Of a DNA stretch of 64,000 nt, positions 46,613 to 56,530 are shown piece after piece. The position numbers and the translations under genes are program-made. How positions within the stretch are numbered: position 1 is the stretch's first letter; every line of letters begins with the position of its first letter. Below the pieces are notes generated by a model that made no database searches, was not told the DNA's origin, and worked only from the letters and a program-made list of their open reading frames with translations. This DNA comes from Solitalea lacus (GTDB lineage: Bacteria > Bacteroidota > Bacteroidia > Sphingobacteriales > Sphingobacteriaceae): contig NZ_CP091740.1 in NCBI RefSeq assembly GCF_022014595.1, forward strand, positions 1,472,200-1,536,199, written 5' to 3'.

Positions 46613-48703
46613 TTAGTGCTTTTGATTCTGCGCATCAATCATATCATAAAGCACATTAATTGTTTCTGAAAGGTAATAATCACCTTTATACACTTTCAAC
46701 ATGCCTTTATTGGTGTCTGACCAGACTGTATTATTTTGCATTGCAGAAAGGTCTGTTTTCGGGTTTACAATATTTAACGAAAGATTTAGGTCTTTTAATT
46801 TATTTAGCTTATCCATTTCTGCTCCACTGGCCTTTTTCATCGCTAAATAAGATTTAAGATTTAACGGAATTGTTTTATCCTTGTTCCTTTTCTTAAGCAT
46901 ATCAATATTACGTTCGATAATACTGAATGCAGGGTTTGCCTCTACTCTTCTTTTACTTTTTTCTTTCAACAGTTCTAAATTAACCGGATTACTCCATGTA
47001 GAATAAGTCGTAGAGGGTATCTCATCCCAATTCATTACACAAGGTTGGTTTTTCTCGGCAGAATCAAAATACTGGTCTTTTAAAATGATATCAGGAGTTA
47101 CCCCTCTCTGTTGAGTGGAGCTTCCATTAACCCGATAAAACTTCTGTATGGTTAATTTTGCTGCCCCCAAATCACTGGAATTTTCTTGTGTATTCTGAGG
47201 AGGAAGTGCACCTTTTAAATCGAATACTCTTTGAACGGTGCCTTTACCAAAGGTGTTAGGACTGCCAATAATCACGGCTCGTTTATAGTCTTGCATACAG
47301 CCCGCTAAAATCTCAGAAGCTGATGCACTCTGTTCATTAACCATAATAGCAAGAGGACCGTCATAAGCCACTTCAGGATTGTTATCAACAAGATTCTTAG
47401 CTATACCATCTCGTGAGCGAACCTGTACAATTGGACCCTGTGGAATAAACAGTCCGGCAATATTAATCACATCACTCATGGAGCCCCCCCCGTTAGAACG
47501 CAGGTCTATTATAATGCCCTCTACCTTTTCTTCTTTTAATTTTTGAATCTCTTTGGCCATATCATAAGCACTGCTTCCAGGACCTTGAGGATCTTTTGGA
47601 TTCAAATAAAATTCAGGCAACACAATGAATCCGATTTTATGATTGCCATTCACTACAAAAGAGCGAGCAAAAATATTGTCCTGCTTCATTTCATCCCGTA
47701 CAACGGTGACTGTTTTGATTGAATTGTCAAGTTGTTTGACCATCAAGGTCACAGCCGTTCCTTTAGCACCTCTGGTATATTTTCTTATTTCATTGATGGA
47801 ATACCCAGACACGTCTACCATCTCCTTACCAGCTTCGCCCACTTTCAAAATTAAATCACCCGCCTTCAAATCACCTTGCTTCCATGCTGGCCCACCAGTA
47901 ATTATGTTTTCAATCTTTACATAGTCATCCTGCTCGCGTAAAACTACACCTATTCCATAATAGGATCCTGTTAACCTTTCGTTCCAACCTCGTTGGCCCA
48001 TTGGCGACATGTAAGCAGAATGCGGATCCATAGTGGCAGCAATAGCATTTGCATATACCTCAAAGCGTGTCATTTTATTTGAGGTATTGCTAAGGTTATT
48101 AAACAATTTGTCATAACGCTTTTTCACTTTTGCCCTGGCTTCTGCTTCCAACTCTGCCGAAGGTTCAGCATCTGAATTGATGTTCTCTGTCACCTTCATC
48201 AGTGTACTGTACTTAGCAGACTTGGTCCAGTATTTTTCAAGTTCAGCAACATTGGCAGCATAATTCAATTTACTGTAATCGAGCTGCATGGTTTCATTTT
48301 CCGAAAAAGTGAAGGGTTTATCAAAGATTGTTGGATAAAATTTTGACACTTGAGCAATCCTGAGATCTAACAATGAGTCTGAAGCTTTCAGAAAGCTTAG
48401 CGACTGTTCATTATTGATCTCGTCATCGAGCTGAAGTTCATATTTTTTCAAGTAATTGATATCCTGTTGCAAAAAATATTTCTTTTCAACATCCAATTTT
48501 TCAATATAGCTCCAAAATAATTTTTTGGAAAAATCATCATTAATCTTCTGAGGATCATAATGCATAAATTTTATCATTCTGGTCAACAGAGAGACAATCA
48601 GTTTATCATTTTGGGGGAATTCATTTTTTTCGGGCGTATCAAAGGCCATCAAGCTTCCTGCGAGGCCAATGCCAAGCAAAACACGACTAAATTTAAAATT
48701 CAT
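46613..48703 (-). CDS. prc: Tail-specific (carboxy-terminal processing) protease, S41 family
   Basis: 696 residues from the ATG at 48703, where a signal peptide (LLGIGLAGSLMAFD) follows. Prc cuts proteins at hydrophobic C-termini in the periplasm. An N-terminal Prc-specific domain (LTRMIKFMHYDPQKINDDF) is followed by a PDZ domain (IGVVLREQDDYVKIENIITG, DLILKVGE) and the peptidase domain with the catalytic-Ser region VNEQSASASEILAGCMQDY and the Lys in NTFGKGTVQRVFDL. The C-terminus has the DUF3340 region. Its codons for RSNGGGSM include a run of eight Gs. It probably processes penicillin-binding proteins or degrades tagged proteins. Confidence 0.95.
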   Translation of the reverse strand: MNFKFSRVLLGIGLAGSLMAFDTPEKNEFPQNDKLIVSLLTRMIKFMHYDPQKINDDFSKKLFWSYIEKLDVEKKYFLQQDINYLKKYELQLDDEINNEQSLSFLKASDSLLDLRIAQVSKFYPTIFDKPFTFSENETMQLDYSKLNYAANVAELEKYWTKSAKYSTLMKVTENINSDAEPSAELEAEARAKVKKRYDKLFNNLSNTSNKMTRFEVYANAIAATMDPHSAYMSPMGQRGWNERLTGSYYGIGVVLREQDDYVKIENIITGGPAWKQGDLKAGDLILKVGEAGKEMVDVSGYSINEIRKYTRGAKGTAVTLMVKQLDNSIKTVTVVRDEMKQDNIFARSFVVNGNHKIGFIVLPEFYLNPKDPQGPGSSAYDMAKEIQKLKEEKVEGIIIDLRSNGGGSMSDVINIAGLFIPQGPIVQVRSRDGIAKNLVDNNPEVAYDGPLAIMVNEQSASASEILAGCMQDYKRAVIIGSPNTFGKGTVQRVFDLKGALPPQNTQENSSDLGAAKLTIQKFYRVNGSSTQQRGVTPDIILKDQYFDSAEKNQPCVMNWDEIPSTTYSTWSNPVNLELLKEKSKRRVEANPAFSIIERNIDMLKKRNKDKTIPLNLKSYLAMKKASGAEMDKLNKLKDLNLSLNIVNPKTDLSAMQNNTVWSDTNKGMLKVYKGDYYLSETINVLYDMIDAQNQKH

Positions 48704-48911
48704 AACTTGGTTTAGGTTTATAACTAACAACGTAAAGGGTCGAAATCAAGATCTAAATAGACTCCCTCTTACGAAAGGCCCTAAAGGTAAATATTTTAGG
48801 TTAAAATATAACAAGTAGGTGTATAATTGTCAGTGAATCAGTGATGTTATCTTCTTTTGGGAGTGTTTTTAACGGCAAAAACTTTTTGAAAAATGGAGAA
48901 GGTTGTTAAAT

Positions 48912-48948
48912 AAAAGTGTCATCCTTGAAGTTTGAGGATGACACTTTT
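48912..48948 (-). terminator. Terminator after the AsmA-like gene
   Basis: AAAAGTGTCATCCT (48912-48925) and AGGATGACACTTTT (48935-48948) form a perfect 14-bp stem with a 9-base loop, 20 bases beyond the stop on the minus strand. Confidence 0.85.
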
Positions 48949-48968
48949 TCTTTAGTGTGGTGTGAGAT

Positions 48969-51578
48969 TTACCTGCCGCCAAGGAAGCCTTTCAATTTAT
49001 TTTTTAATTCGCTTTTAACCTTTTCGGTGGCCTGTTTTTTAACTGTATCAACTTTTTGTTTTACCTGTTCAGTAGCTTGCTCTTTTAATTTAGTAACCTC
49101 TTCTTTAGCTCTGGTTTCAACTTCGGCTTTCTTTTGATCAACAGCTTGCGCTAAAACTGATTGCGCTGCGGCTTTATTATCATTAGCCAATTGAAGTTTA
49201 ACGGTTGGTTTCAGAATGCTTCCACCTAATAAAGCATTTACTTTTACAGTCTCGCCAACAGAGACGTTTGTGCCGGTTTTACTATTAAACTGTGAGATTA
49301 AAGAGTTTACGGTTGCATTGGCCTGAGACCCTAACATGCTGCGTGGTACGTTTAAGGCAAGTTTGTAGTCCATTGATTGATCTAAACCATTTGATCCTTG
49401 TACGTTCATAGAGAAATCACCTTTTTTAATATCAAAAGGAGAGACTTTCAAGCGTCCTTCCTCAATACGGAATTTTGCCAGTAGATTACTAACTTCCAGT
49501 TTTTTTAACTTATCGGTATTAAGAGCCATTGATAGTTTGTTCATCGGCTCAAATCCTTGCACTATTGCCTGAATGATATTAGTAAATCCTTCGGCATTAA
49601 TTGAAGAATAAACCGGCATCATGTTTTGATTAAGGTCAGTGTTGAATTTAAGATTGGTGGAAAATGAACCGTTGGTGTACTTGGCAATTGGGGCAAGCAA
49701 TTTAACGGTATTAAATGTTTCAAATGCCTTTTGAATATTCATTTTATCGATACCAAAGTCAATATCAACTTTTGGTTTTTTAGGATCAGTAGTAGCATAC
49801 GAACCATTCATGGTCACGTTTCCATCCAGCATGTTTAACGACATGTCTTTGAAGTAGATGGTTTGATTTTTAATAAGCAATGCACCGCGAGCGTTTTGAA
49901 TGTCCATGTTGTCATATAGTACTCTACCAGCTTTAGCTGTCATGGTAAAATCAATGTTAGCCGGAACTTCAATAACGGTCAACTTAGATGTATCGTTCTT
50001 GGTTTCCACTTTTGCGGGGCCCATCAACTCATTTACATTAACAAGTTTTGATGAAACATTGAAAGTCCCTTGTAATGGCTGCCCTTTTTTGAATACGTAA
50101 GCTAAATAATTGTTGATAGTTCCGTTTGCCTGAAAATCACTTGCTCCAACCTGTGCTGATAAATTACTTAGTGAAATGTTTTTAGGGTTAAAGGTCATGC
50201 TGGCCGATGAAATATTAACTGGCTTAGGCACATTAGCGCCTGAATAGTTAAAGGCTGAAACAACCATTTGTCCTGCCGCTTTAAACTCATTATAACGTCC
50301 TTTATCGATTGACGATTTACGTCCCGAGGCTTTAACATCAGCATTTAAAATGCCGCTTAAGTTCATATCTTTCATCGGGAAGATAGTGGTCATCTGTTTT
50401 AGGTCAAGTTTGCCCTTTAAGGCCAGATCAACAAAAGGATCAGAAACAGGGGTTCTTACTAACAAACGTCCGTCGATGGGAGCATTGCCAAATTCGAGGT
50501 GAAATGCCGGGACATTTACTTCAGTGTGGTCAATAACACCATCCGGATTGCTTATAATGGTTTTTACCTGTATATTATTAATTGCCGAAGGCAAAGCAGG
50601 ATACTTAATCTTACCGTTTTCAACCAATAAGTTAATGTTGAAAGCAGGTAATGTTTTTTCATTATAAACACCTCTGGTCCAACCACTCATTCCAAATTTT
50701 CCTGAGGCTTGCAGGTCTTTAAAGTTAGCTGCATAAATGGCTGGTATTAATGAAAGGAAGTTCTTTAAATCTGATTTTTGAGCATCAAACTTAAAGTCTA
50801 AAACCATGTCTCCATTTGCAGGCATACCTAAGCTACCAACAAATGAAAGCAAAAGTTCATTCAACTTTATTTCATTTTCTTTCAAGGTGAATTTCATTTG
50901 CTTCATGTCCATTTCAATGGGTAAAGTTGCAGCAAGGTTCACCTGATTTAAGTAAGGAATACCTCCATATTTAACGGTCAGCTTTTCAATGTCAGATTGA
51001 GTTTCGAGGACAAATAAGTCTTGTGTGAAATCGCCTTTACCGCTGTGATTAAAGTTATCCAACTCCATGAAAAATCCTAATGAGGCATCATCATAAATAA
51101 TTTTAGCATTATTGATGCTGTACTTTTTCAATGCTGCTTTAAAAGCAGTTGGTTCAGAGGTGGAAGGGGCTGAAGTGTCAGGTTTGGCAATATCCCAATT
51201 GGTTTTACCACTTTTAAGTTTTTTGGCATAAATAGATGGGTTGTCTAATGAAATTGAACGGATTTCATAAGTTCCACCATTAATAACGCTCATCAGGTTA
51301 ACATCAATTTGAAGTTCTTTGATGTTGGCGAGTGTATCGGTTGCAAAGCTATCAACTCCAATTACAGTAAGATCTTGAAGTTCAATGCCCAAATTAGGAA
51401 ATGAACTGATAAGAGTCAGGTCAATTTCTTTAAAATCAATTTTGGCATTTACACTTTCGTTAACAGAGGTTTTTACCGTAGAAACAATTTTGTCTTTAAA
51501 TAATAGCGGAACGCATAAAGCCACGCCCAGCAAAACTGCAATGAGTATTGCGAGGGTAATAAAAACTTTTTTTAGCAT
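48969..51578 (-). CDS. AsmA-like envelope protein
   Basis: 869 residues. One N-terminal membrane helix (ITLAILIAVLLGVALCVPLL) is followed by the AsmA start (VNAKIDFKEIDLTLISSFP, LGIELQDLTVIG) and a long repeated beta-rich region, ending with the AsmA C-terminal domain (KVSPFDIKKGDFSMNVQGSN). The last 90 residues form a Lys/Glu-rich coiled coil (KAEVETRAKEEVTKLKEQAT). AsmA-like proteins are thought to bridge the periplasm and move lipids between membranes. The gene is monocistronic, bounded by a terminator. Confidence 0.9.
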   Translation of the reverse strand: MLKKVFITLAILIAVLLGVALCVPLLFKDKIVSTVKTSVNESVNAKIDFKEIDLTLISSFPNLGIELQDLTVIGVDSFATDTLANIKELQIDVNLMSVINGGTYEIRSISLDNPSIYAKKLKSGKTNWDIAKPDTSAPSTSEPTAFKAALKKYSINNAKIIYDDASLGFFMELDNFNHSGKGDFTQDLFVLETQSDIEKLTVKYGGIPYLNQVNLAATLPIEMDMKQMKFTLKENEIKLNELLLSFVGSLGMPANGDMVLDFKFDAQKSDLKNFLSLIPAIYAANFKDLQASGKFGMSGWTRGVYNEKTLPAFNINLLVENGKIKYPALPSAINNIQVKTIISNPDGVIDHTEVNVPAFHLEFGNAPIDGRLLVRTPVSDPFVDLALKGKLDLKQMTTIFPMKDMNLSGILNADVKASGRKSSIDKGRYNEFKAAGQMVVSAFNYSGANVPKPVNISSASMTFNPKNISLSNLSAQVGASDFQANGTINNYLAYVFKKGQPLQGTFNVSSKLVNVNELMGPAKVETKNDTSKLTVIEVPANIDFTMTAKAGRVLYDNMDIQNARGALLIKNQTIYFKDMSLNMLDGNVTMNGSYATTDPKKPKVDIDFGIDKMNIQKAFETFNTVKLLAPIAKYTNGSFSTNLKFNTDLNQNMMPVYSSINAEGFTNIIQAIVQGFEPMNKLSMALNTDKLKKLEVSNLLAKFRIEEGRLKVSPFDIKKGDFSMNVQGSNGLDQSMDYKLALNVPRSMLGSQANATVNSLISQFNSKTGTNVSVGETVKVNALLGGSILKPTVKLQLANDNKAAAQSVLAQAVDQKKAEVETRAKEEVTKLKEQATEQVKQKVDTVKKQATEKVKSELKNKLKGFLGGR

Positions 51579-51705
51579 GTTTGGTAATATGGTTTTTGTT
51601 TAATGAGATTAATGTTTTTGTGTTTAAACGAATAAAAACCAGAAGAGTTATAAAAATGAATAATTTATAGGCAATATTTTGTTTTTAATATTCAGGTAAA
51701 TTAGT

Positions 51706-51924
51706 TTATACTTTTTCCTGATTTCTGTAAACCAATGTAATAACAGTTCCGGCTATAAAAATCACTCCACCTATTATTGGTATCCAGCTTACCTCTTTAT
51801 AATTTGGGTCTGCCATTTCTACTTTGCCAATCTTTATGGCTTTTTCCCTAAATATCATGCTGAATGAACTAAATGCTAATATGGCCACGCCAAGGGTTAG
51901 CAATGTTAAACCTAATGATCTCAT
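51706..51924 (-). CDS. Small membrane protein, DUF3185-like
   Basis: 72 residues with two helices (LGLTLLTLGVAILAFSSFSM and WIPIIGGVIFIAGTVITLVY) joined by a polar loop (EKAIKIGKVEMADPNYKEVS). The two-helix layout with a second helix starting WIxIxGGV resembles DUF3185 proteins. Function unknown. It lies 127 bases upstream of the AsmA-like gene on the same strand and 102 bases from the divergent mtfA. Confidence 0.75.
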   Translation of the reverse strand: MRSLGLTLLTLGVAILAFSSFSMIFREKAIKIGKVEMADPNYKEVSWIPIIGGVIFIAGTVITLVYRNQEKV

Positions 51925-52026
51925 TTTATTAAAGTTTAATGATTAAAGTATATTCATCATTTTTACCAAACTAATTTGTTTGAATAAAACGTTAATCTTT
52001 TAATATAGAGGAATTATTGCTGAGTT

Positions 52027-52800
52027 ATGGGTGTAATTATAGGGTTTCTTGCAGTTGCGGTGTTAATATGGCTTGTTCGGAATTATCTTGGACTGAATAA
52101 AAGAACAATAAATCCTGCTATTGTAAATTTAAAAACAATTCTTGAAGATGAGGTCGTATTCTATCAACGATTATCACCTGAAAAGCGTATTGTGTTTGAA
52201 CAAAAAATAGTCCAGTTCCTTTCCTCAGTTTCAATTGAAGGGGTAGGGGTACAGATTACAGATCTTGACAGGGTGTTGATAGCTTCCAGCGCGGTAATTC
52301 CGGTTTTTTATTTTGATAATTGGAGATATAAGAACCTAACCAATGTCTTATTGTACCCCAATTCATTTAACGAACAATTTCAGTTTGAAGGTGGATGTAG
52401 GAATATCGGTGGTATGGTGGGTACAGGGTTTATGAACGGCCAAATGATCTTATCTCAACGAGAATTACGACAAGGATTTAAGAATTATAAAGACGATTCA
52501 AATACGGGCATTCATGAGTTTGTGCACTTGCTGGATAAATCAGATGGGGAAGTCGATGGAATTCCCGAAAATTTACTTAACCACCGGTACACAATTCCAT
52601 GGTTAAAACTGATGCATCAGGAAATTAAAGAAATTAAACACGGCGGTTCGGATATTGATCCGTATGGGGCAACAAATGAAGGCGAGTTTTTCGCTGTGGC
52701 TGCCGAATATTTCTTTGAACAGCCACAACGTTTTCAGGAGCGGCATCCTCAACTTTATGAGATGATGCAAATGGTATTTAATATTGAAAGTCGTCCTTAA
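52027..52800 (+). CDS. mtfA: MtfA-family zinc metallopeptidase
   Basis: 257 residues. One N-terminal helix (VIIGFLAVAVLIWLVRNYL) is followed by a soluble domain with the zincin motif HEFVHLLD (residues about 163-170) and the downstream glutamate motif NEGEFFAVAAEYFFE, both conserved in MtfA. In E. coli MtfA binds the Mlc repressor; the role in Bacteroidota is unclear. The stop overlaps the end of the converging gene by four bases. Confidence 0.93.
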   Translation: MGVIIGFLAVAVLIWLVRNYLGLNKRTINPAIVNLKTILEDEVVFYQRLSPEKRIVFEQKIVQFLSSVSIEGVGVQITDLDRVLIASSAVIPVFYFDNWRYKNLTNVLLYPNSFNEQFQFEGGCRNIGGMVGTGFMNGQMILSQRELRQGFKNYKDDSNTGIHEFVHLLDKSDGEVDGIPENLLNHRYTIPWLKLMHQEIKEIKHGGSDIDPYGATNEGEFFAVAAEYFFEQPQRFQERHPQLYEMMQMVFNIESRP

Positions 52801-53255
52801 ACAACAACCAGATTATATTCATTATAATCATAGCAAATTTGTTTAGCGTATTCTTCGTCGAAATAAATTTTGGCTCCGTGTTTAGCAAAAACAGGGTAAC
52901 GTGTTTCGGGGCGACCTTTATCAAGAAAATTATATCCAGAAAGGAAAAGTTCGGCATTTGAAATCTTTACTTTAAACACTCGTCTGTGCTCAGCTCTGTC
53001 TAAAACATCCATCAACTCTGGTCGTTCCATACGGCTTTCTGATTCAAGTTTGATCCTGAAAATTTCACTTCCGGCTTTAGGTTTATCTGTAAATATCAAG
53101 TCGAAGTTTTTTACATAACATGAAAGACAAAAAAGATCATTGTATATAATGGCTGGGCAATTTGGATCGCCTAATAGTTTAATTGAGAAACCTGAACGTG
53201 TAAAAAAATCCACAACCCGTTTGTTACGGCGTTGAATATCATTCTCTGTAATCAT
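52797..53255 (-). CDS. Protein of unknown function
   Basis: 152 residues, soluble, without signal peptide. The sequence is well mixed (FTRSGFSIKLLGDPNCPAII, KIYFDEEYAKQICYDYNEYN) and has several cysteines (CPA, CLSC, CYDY) spread along it. No family recognised. It converges with mtfA and their stops overlap by four bases. Protein-like composition and the close packing argue for a real gene. Confidence 0.7.
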   Translation of the reverse strand: MITENDIQRRNKRVVDFFTRSGFSIKLLGDPNCPAIIYNDLFCLSCYVKNFDLIFTDKPKAGSEIFRIKLESESRMERPELMDVLDRAEHRRVFKVKISNAELFLSGYNFLDKGRPETRYPVFAKHGAKIYFDEEYAKQICYDYNEYNLVVV

Positions 53256-53655
53256 ATTTAACTTACGTAGGATTTAATGGCTCCTTATACCTTTTAGCAA
53301 TTTAAAACAGGCAAAGCGATATAATTGTTTGAGAAAATAAACTTTCCCTATTATTCTATAGTGCTTATGTGTATTGATAGCTGAATCCTGCACTAAAGGA
53401 TTGTGCAACTATAAGGCCATAATGGTTCGAGATTGTATTTAGATTTAATTTACGCAAAATTACAGCTGTTAGTTTTAAGCTTTTTGAAAGAAATGAAAAT
53501 ATTACTTTTAAAATCTGTAGCGTAAAAGATTTTAATGTGAAAAATAATTTTAAGAAGTTGATTTCATGTTTATTAGAGCTTAAAAATAATTTAGTTGAAT
53601 GTTATAACAATAAAAAACACAGCAGTAGTTATTATACACTCTACTTTGTTTTAGC
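53256..53655. other. 400-base intergenic region, no gene seen
   Basis: AT-rich stretch between two minus-strand genes. A short inverted repeat AATCCT/AGGATT lies near 53385-53402. A GGTTCGAG sequence looked like a tRNA T-loop but has no stem. I find no coding signal. Confidence 0.5.
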
Positions 53656-54504
53656 TTATTTTTTTGGTGTTTCCAATAATTTAAAGAACTGATCAAGCTG
53701 AGGAAGGATTACGATACGGGTTCTTCTATTAATTGCTCTTCCATTTATGGTTGAGTTGTCTTCAATCGGAATGTATTCTCCTCGGCCTGCTGCAGCCATG
53801 CGTTCAGGAGGTATTCCATAATCTTTTTGTAATACTCTTACAACAGAAGTTGCTCGTTTTACGCTTAAATCCCAGTTGTCTTCTATGCAATTATTTTTAA
53901 TTGGGTTTGTGTCTGTATGCCCCTCAACCATAAATTCAATATTGGGTTGATTGAGTAATACTTTGGCAACTTTTCCTAAAACCACTCTTGCCTGGTTTGT
54001 AATATTATAACTACCACTTTGGAATAGGAGTTTATCTGAAATATCAATGTAAACAACACCTTTATCTACTTTGATGTTAATGTCTTTGTCATTTAAATCT
54101 CCAATGGCACTTTTTAAATTCATAACCAGGGCCATGTTCAATGAGTCTTTTCGAGCAATTGATTTTTGTAAATCCTGAATGTAAGCATCTTTGGCCCCAA
54201 TGTTCTCCATTGATTTTTTAATGCTCTCTGCCTGCGAAGCAGAAATTACCGACATATCCTGCAATTGCTTTAAAGCTGCTGTATTATTTTCTTTTAGAAA
54301 AGCTACCTGTTGATTCAAATTTTCAATTTGGGTTTGTGCCTTAGTTAATTGGCCTTCACAGTCTTGTTGTTTTACCTGCAATTGCTGATAAGAGGCCGCA
54401 AGATCATCCTTTTCTGCTTTAACAAACTTTAATTTTTTGTTGCTTACACATGAAATTAAGAATGTGGTGCAGACTACTGCAGTGATTAAAGTTAACTTTT
54501 TCAT
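53656..54504 (-). CDS. OmpA-family lipoprotein
   Basis: 282 residues. A lipobox TFLISCVSN ends the signal. A coiled coil of about 90 residues (KAEKDDLAASYQQLQVKQQD and onward) precedes the C-terminal OmpA domain (KLLFQSGSYNITNQARVVLG, IEFMVEGHTDTNPIKNNCIE, NWDLSVKRATSVVRVLQ, NRRTRIVILP). The OmpA domain binds peptidoglycan diaminopimelate, here through the conserved Asp and Arg of TDTNP and NRRTRI. The protein anchors the outer membrane to the wall, with the coiled coil as spacer. Confidence 0.94.
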   Translation of the reverse strand: MKKLTLITAVVCTTFLISCVSNKKLKFVKAEKDDLAASYQQLQVKQQDCEGQLTKAQTQIENLNQQVAFLKENNTAALKQLQDMSVISASQAESIKKSMENIGAKDAYIQDLQKSIARKDSLNMALVMNLKSAIGDLNDKDINIKVDKGVVYIDISDKLLFQSGSYNITNQARVVLGKVAKVLLNQPNIEFMVEGHTDTNPIKNNCIEDNWDLSVKRATSVVRVLQKDYGIPPERMAAAGRGEYIPIEDNSTINGRAINRRTRIVILPQLDQFFKLLETPKK

Positions 54505-54804
54505 AACTAATCAATTTGATAATCAAACTCCCTAAGCAGATGTTTATAATCGGCAATGAATGTAAATCTACATTTTCCATAATAATGGGGTAATAACCGA
54601 AAAAACAAAAATGCCTTCAGAAGAAACAGCTTTGTAAAAGCATGTTAAATGAGATCAACCTTAATACCAGTTTGGTTGGGGTAAAAGGTATTAGGGTATT
54701 AACGTTAGATATAGATTTAAAATTGTAAGCAGTTTGTTTTTGACAAGAATTAAAAGGCTGTTTAGGTTTGATATTTTGTTGTTAACCTTATTGAAAATAG
54801 TTAG
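54505..54804. other. 300-base intergenic region, no gene seen
   Basis: Lies upstream of the OmpA-like gene and after the NTF2-like gene end, both on the minus strand. AT-rich; no ORF, RNA or strong hairpin was found. Confidence 0.5.
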
Positions 54805-55170
54805 TTACCCATGATACACCCTTGAGGCTACAATTTTGCCATTTTTAATCTCCAAAACTTCAGCAACTAGCATGTCGGCCTCATTGGCAACCGATCTTAC
54901 ATATTCCATAAATACACGATCATTGTTAGTCGTTAAAGTTGTTACCTGGTAATGAAGTGTGGGTAAACGATCAAAAGCATCCTGCCACCAGGCTCGTAAT
55001 GCAGCTTTTCCCTTTACAAGTCCATTGGTTTCTGGCTGTCTTATTTTTAACTTCGGACTAAAATGGGCAGCATTTTCATCATAAAGTGACAAAAGTTTTT
55101 CTAAATCATGTTCATTAAAAGCAGCAAACCATTCTATGGCGATAGCTTCATTTTGTTCGTGTTTCATCAT
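54805..55170 (-). CDS. NTF2-like (SnoaL) protein
   Basis: 121 residues (two adjacent ATGs at 55170 and 55167). The SnoaL-like pattern is clear: IAIEWFAAFNEHDLEKLLSL, YDENAAHFSPKLK, GKAALRAWWQDAFDRLPTLH, VFMEYVRSVANEADMLVAEV, LEIKNGKIVASRVYHG. There is no signal peptide. These proteins are small enzymes or binding domains of unknown function. It diverges from purT with about 95 bases between starts. Confidence 0.85.
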   Translation of the reverse strand: MMKHEQNEAIAIEWFAAFNEHDLEKLLSLYDENAAHFSPKLKIRQPETNGLVKGKAALRAWWQDAFDRLPTLHYQVTTLTTNNDRVFMEYVRSVANEADMLVAEVLEIKNGKIVASRVYHG

Positions 55171-55265
55171 TCGGTTTATAGTTAAATTAATTGGTAATAA
55201 TGCCTTGCAATTTACACAGCATTTTGCTTATTCAACTATCTTTGAACTTCTATAAATTACCAATC

Positions 55266-56453
55266 ATGTACAAAAAAATAGTTTTACTGGGTTCAGGTGA
55301 ATTAGGTAAAGAACTTGTAATTGCTTTAAAACGCCTTGGCCAATATGTTATTGCCGTAGATTCTTATAAAAATGCACCGGCCATGCAGGTGGCTGATGAG
55401 TGTGAAATAGTAAATATGCTGGATGGTGCTGAATTGGATAGAATTATTGCAAAGCATCAACCTGATATTGTTATTCCTGAAATTGAAGCCATACGTACAG
55501 AACGCTTTTATGACTATGAACAGGAAGGAATTCAGATAGTGCCAAGTGCTAAAGCGGCTAATTTCACCATGAACAGAAAACAGATTCGGGATTTGGCAGC
55601 TAAAGAGTTAGGCTTGCGTACAGCAAATTATTTATATGCAACAACGTTTGAAGAATTTAAATCGGCTGTAAATACAATTGGATTACCTTGTGTTGTAAAG
55701 CCAATTATGTCCTCATCTGGAAAAGGCCAATCGATTGTTCGCACGGAAGATGATATTCAAAAAGCATGGGATGCAGCAATGACCCAAGGGCGAGGTAAAG
55801 TGCAGGAAGTAATTATTGAAGAGTTTATCCGATTTAATTCAGAAATTACATTGTTAACTGTTACCCAGCAAAATGGCCCAACGCTATTTTGCCCATCAAT
55901 TGGTCACAGACAAGAGCGTGGTGATTACATGGAAAGCTGGCAGCCAGCTCAGATTAGCAATGAGGATGTGAATGCTGCCCAAGGAATGGCTGCAAAGATC
56001 ACCGAAGCATTAACCGGGGCAGGGATTTGGGGTGTTGAGTTCTTTTTAACCGATACAGGTGTTTATTTCTCTGAGTTATCGCCTCGTCCACATGATACAG
56101 GTATGGTTACTTTAGCCGGGACGCAAAATTTTTCAGAGTTCGAGTTGCATGCACGTGCGGTTTTAGGATTGCCAATTCCTGAAATAACCCTTGAGCGTGC
56201 AGGAGCAAGCTATGTAATTCTTGCAGCTAGCGAAAATTCCGCTCAGCCGATTTATGAAGGATTGAGAGAGGCTGCTTCTTTTCCTGAAACTGATTTCAAA
56301 ATATTTGGTAAACCATATACAAAGCAATATCGTCGAATGGCTGTTGCATTAGCCTATACCAATAAAAACGGTTCTACAGATCAAGTAAGGGCTAAAGCGA
56401 AAGAAGTTGCCTCAAAAATTACAGTAAATGGGGAGGTATCTCCAAGTGTTTAA
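55266..56453 (+). CDS. purT: Formate-dependent phosphoribosylglycinamide formyltransferase
   Basis: 395 residues from the ATG at 55266 (the frame is open upstream to 55191 but that part is not PurT-like). PurT uses formate and ATP to formylate GAR in purine synthesis. The ATP-grasp start [20 protein letters not shown], the substrate region [17 protein letters not shown]-binding [18 protein letters not shown], and the C-terminal [20 protein letters not shown] are typical. A terminator follows. Confidence 0.96.
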   Translation: MYKKIVLLGSGELGKELVIALKRLGQYVIAVDSYKNAPAMQVADECEIVNMLDGAELDRIIAKHQPDIVIPEIEAIRTERFYDYEQEGIQIVPSAKAANFTMNRKQIRDLAAKELGLRTANYLYATTFEEFKSAVNTIGLPCVVKPIMSSSGKGQSIVRTEDDIQKAWDAAMTQGRGKVQEVIIEEFIRFNSEITLLTVTQQNGPTLFCPSIGHRQERGDYMESWQPAQISNEDVNAAQGMAAKITEALTGAGIWGVEFFLTDTGVYFSELSPRPHDTGMVTLAGTQNFSEFELHARAVLGLPIPEITLERAGASYVILAASENSAQPIYEGLREAASFPETDFKIFGKPYTKQYRRMAVALAYTNKNGSTDQVRAKAKEVASKITVNGEVSPSV

Positions 56454-56460
56454 ATAAAAT

Positions 56461-56485
56461 AAAACGGAGAGACTATCTCCGTTTT
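56461..56485 (+). terminator. Terminator after purT
   Basis: AAAACGGAGA (56461-56470) and TCTCCGTTTT (56476-56485) with loop GACTA and two more Ts. Confidence 0.88.
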
Positions 56486-56530
56486 TTAAGTGCAATAAAT
56501 CCAAGGTTTGCTTTCAGAAAATCTGTTTAA

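Noticed and set aside
53410..53450. GGTTCGAG sequence resembling a tRNA T-loop
   Set aside because: Neither a T-stem nor acceptor and anticodon stems can be formed around it.
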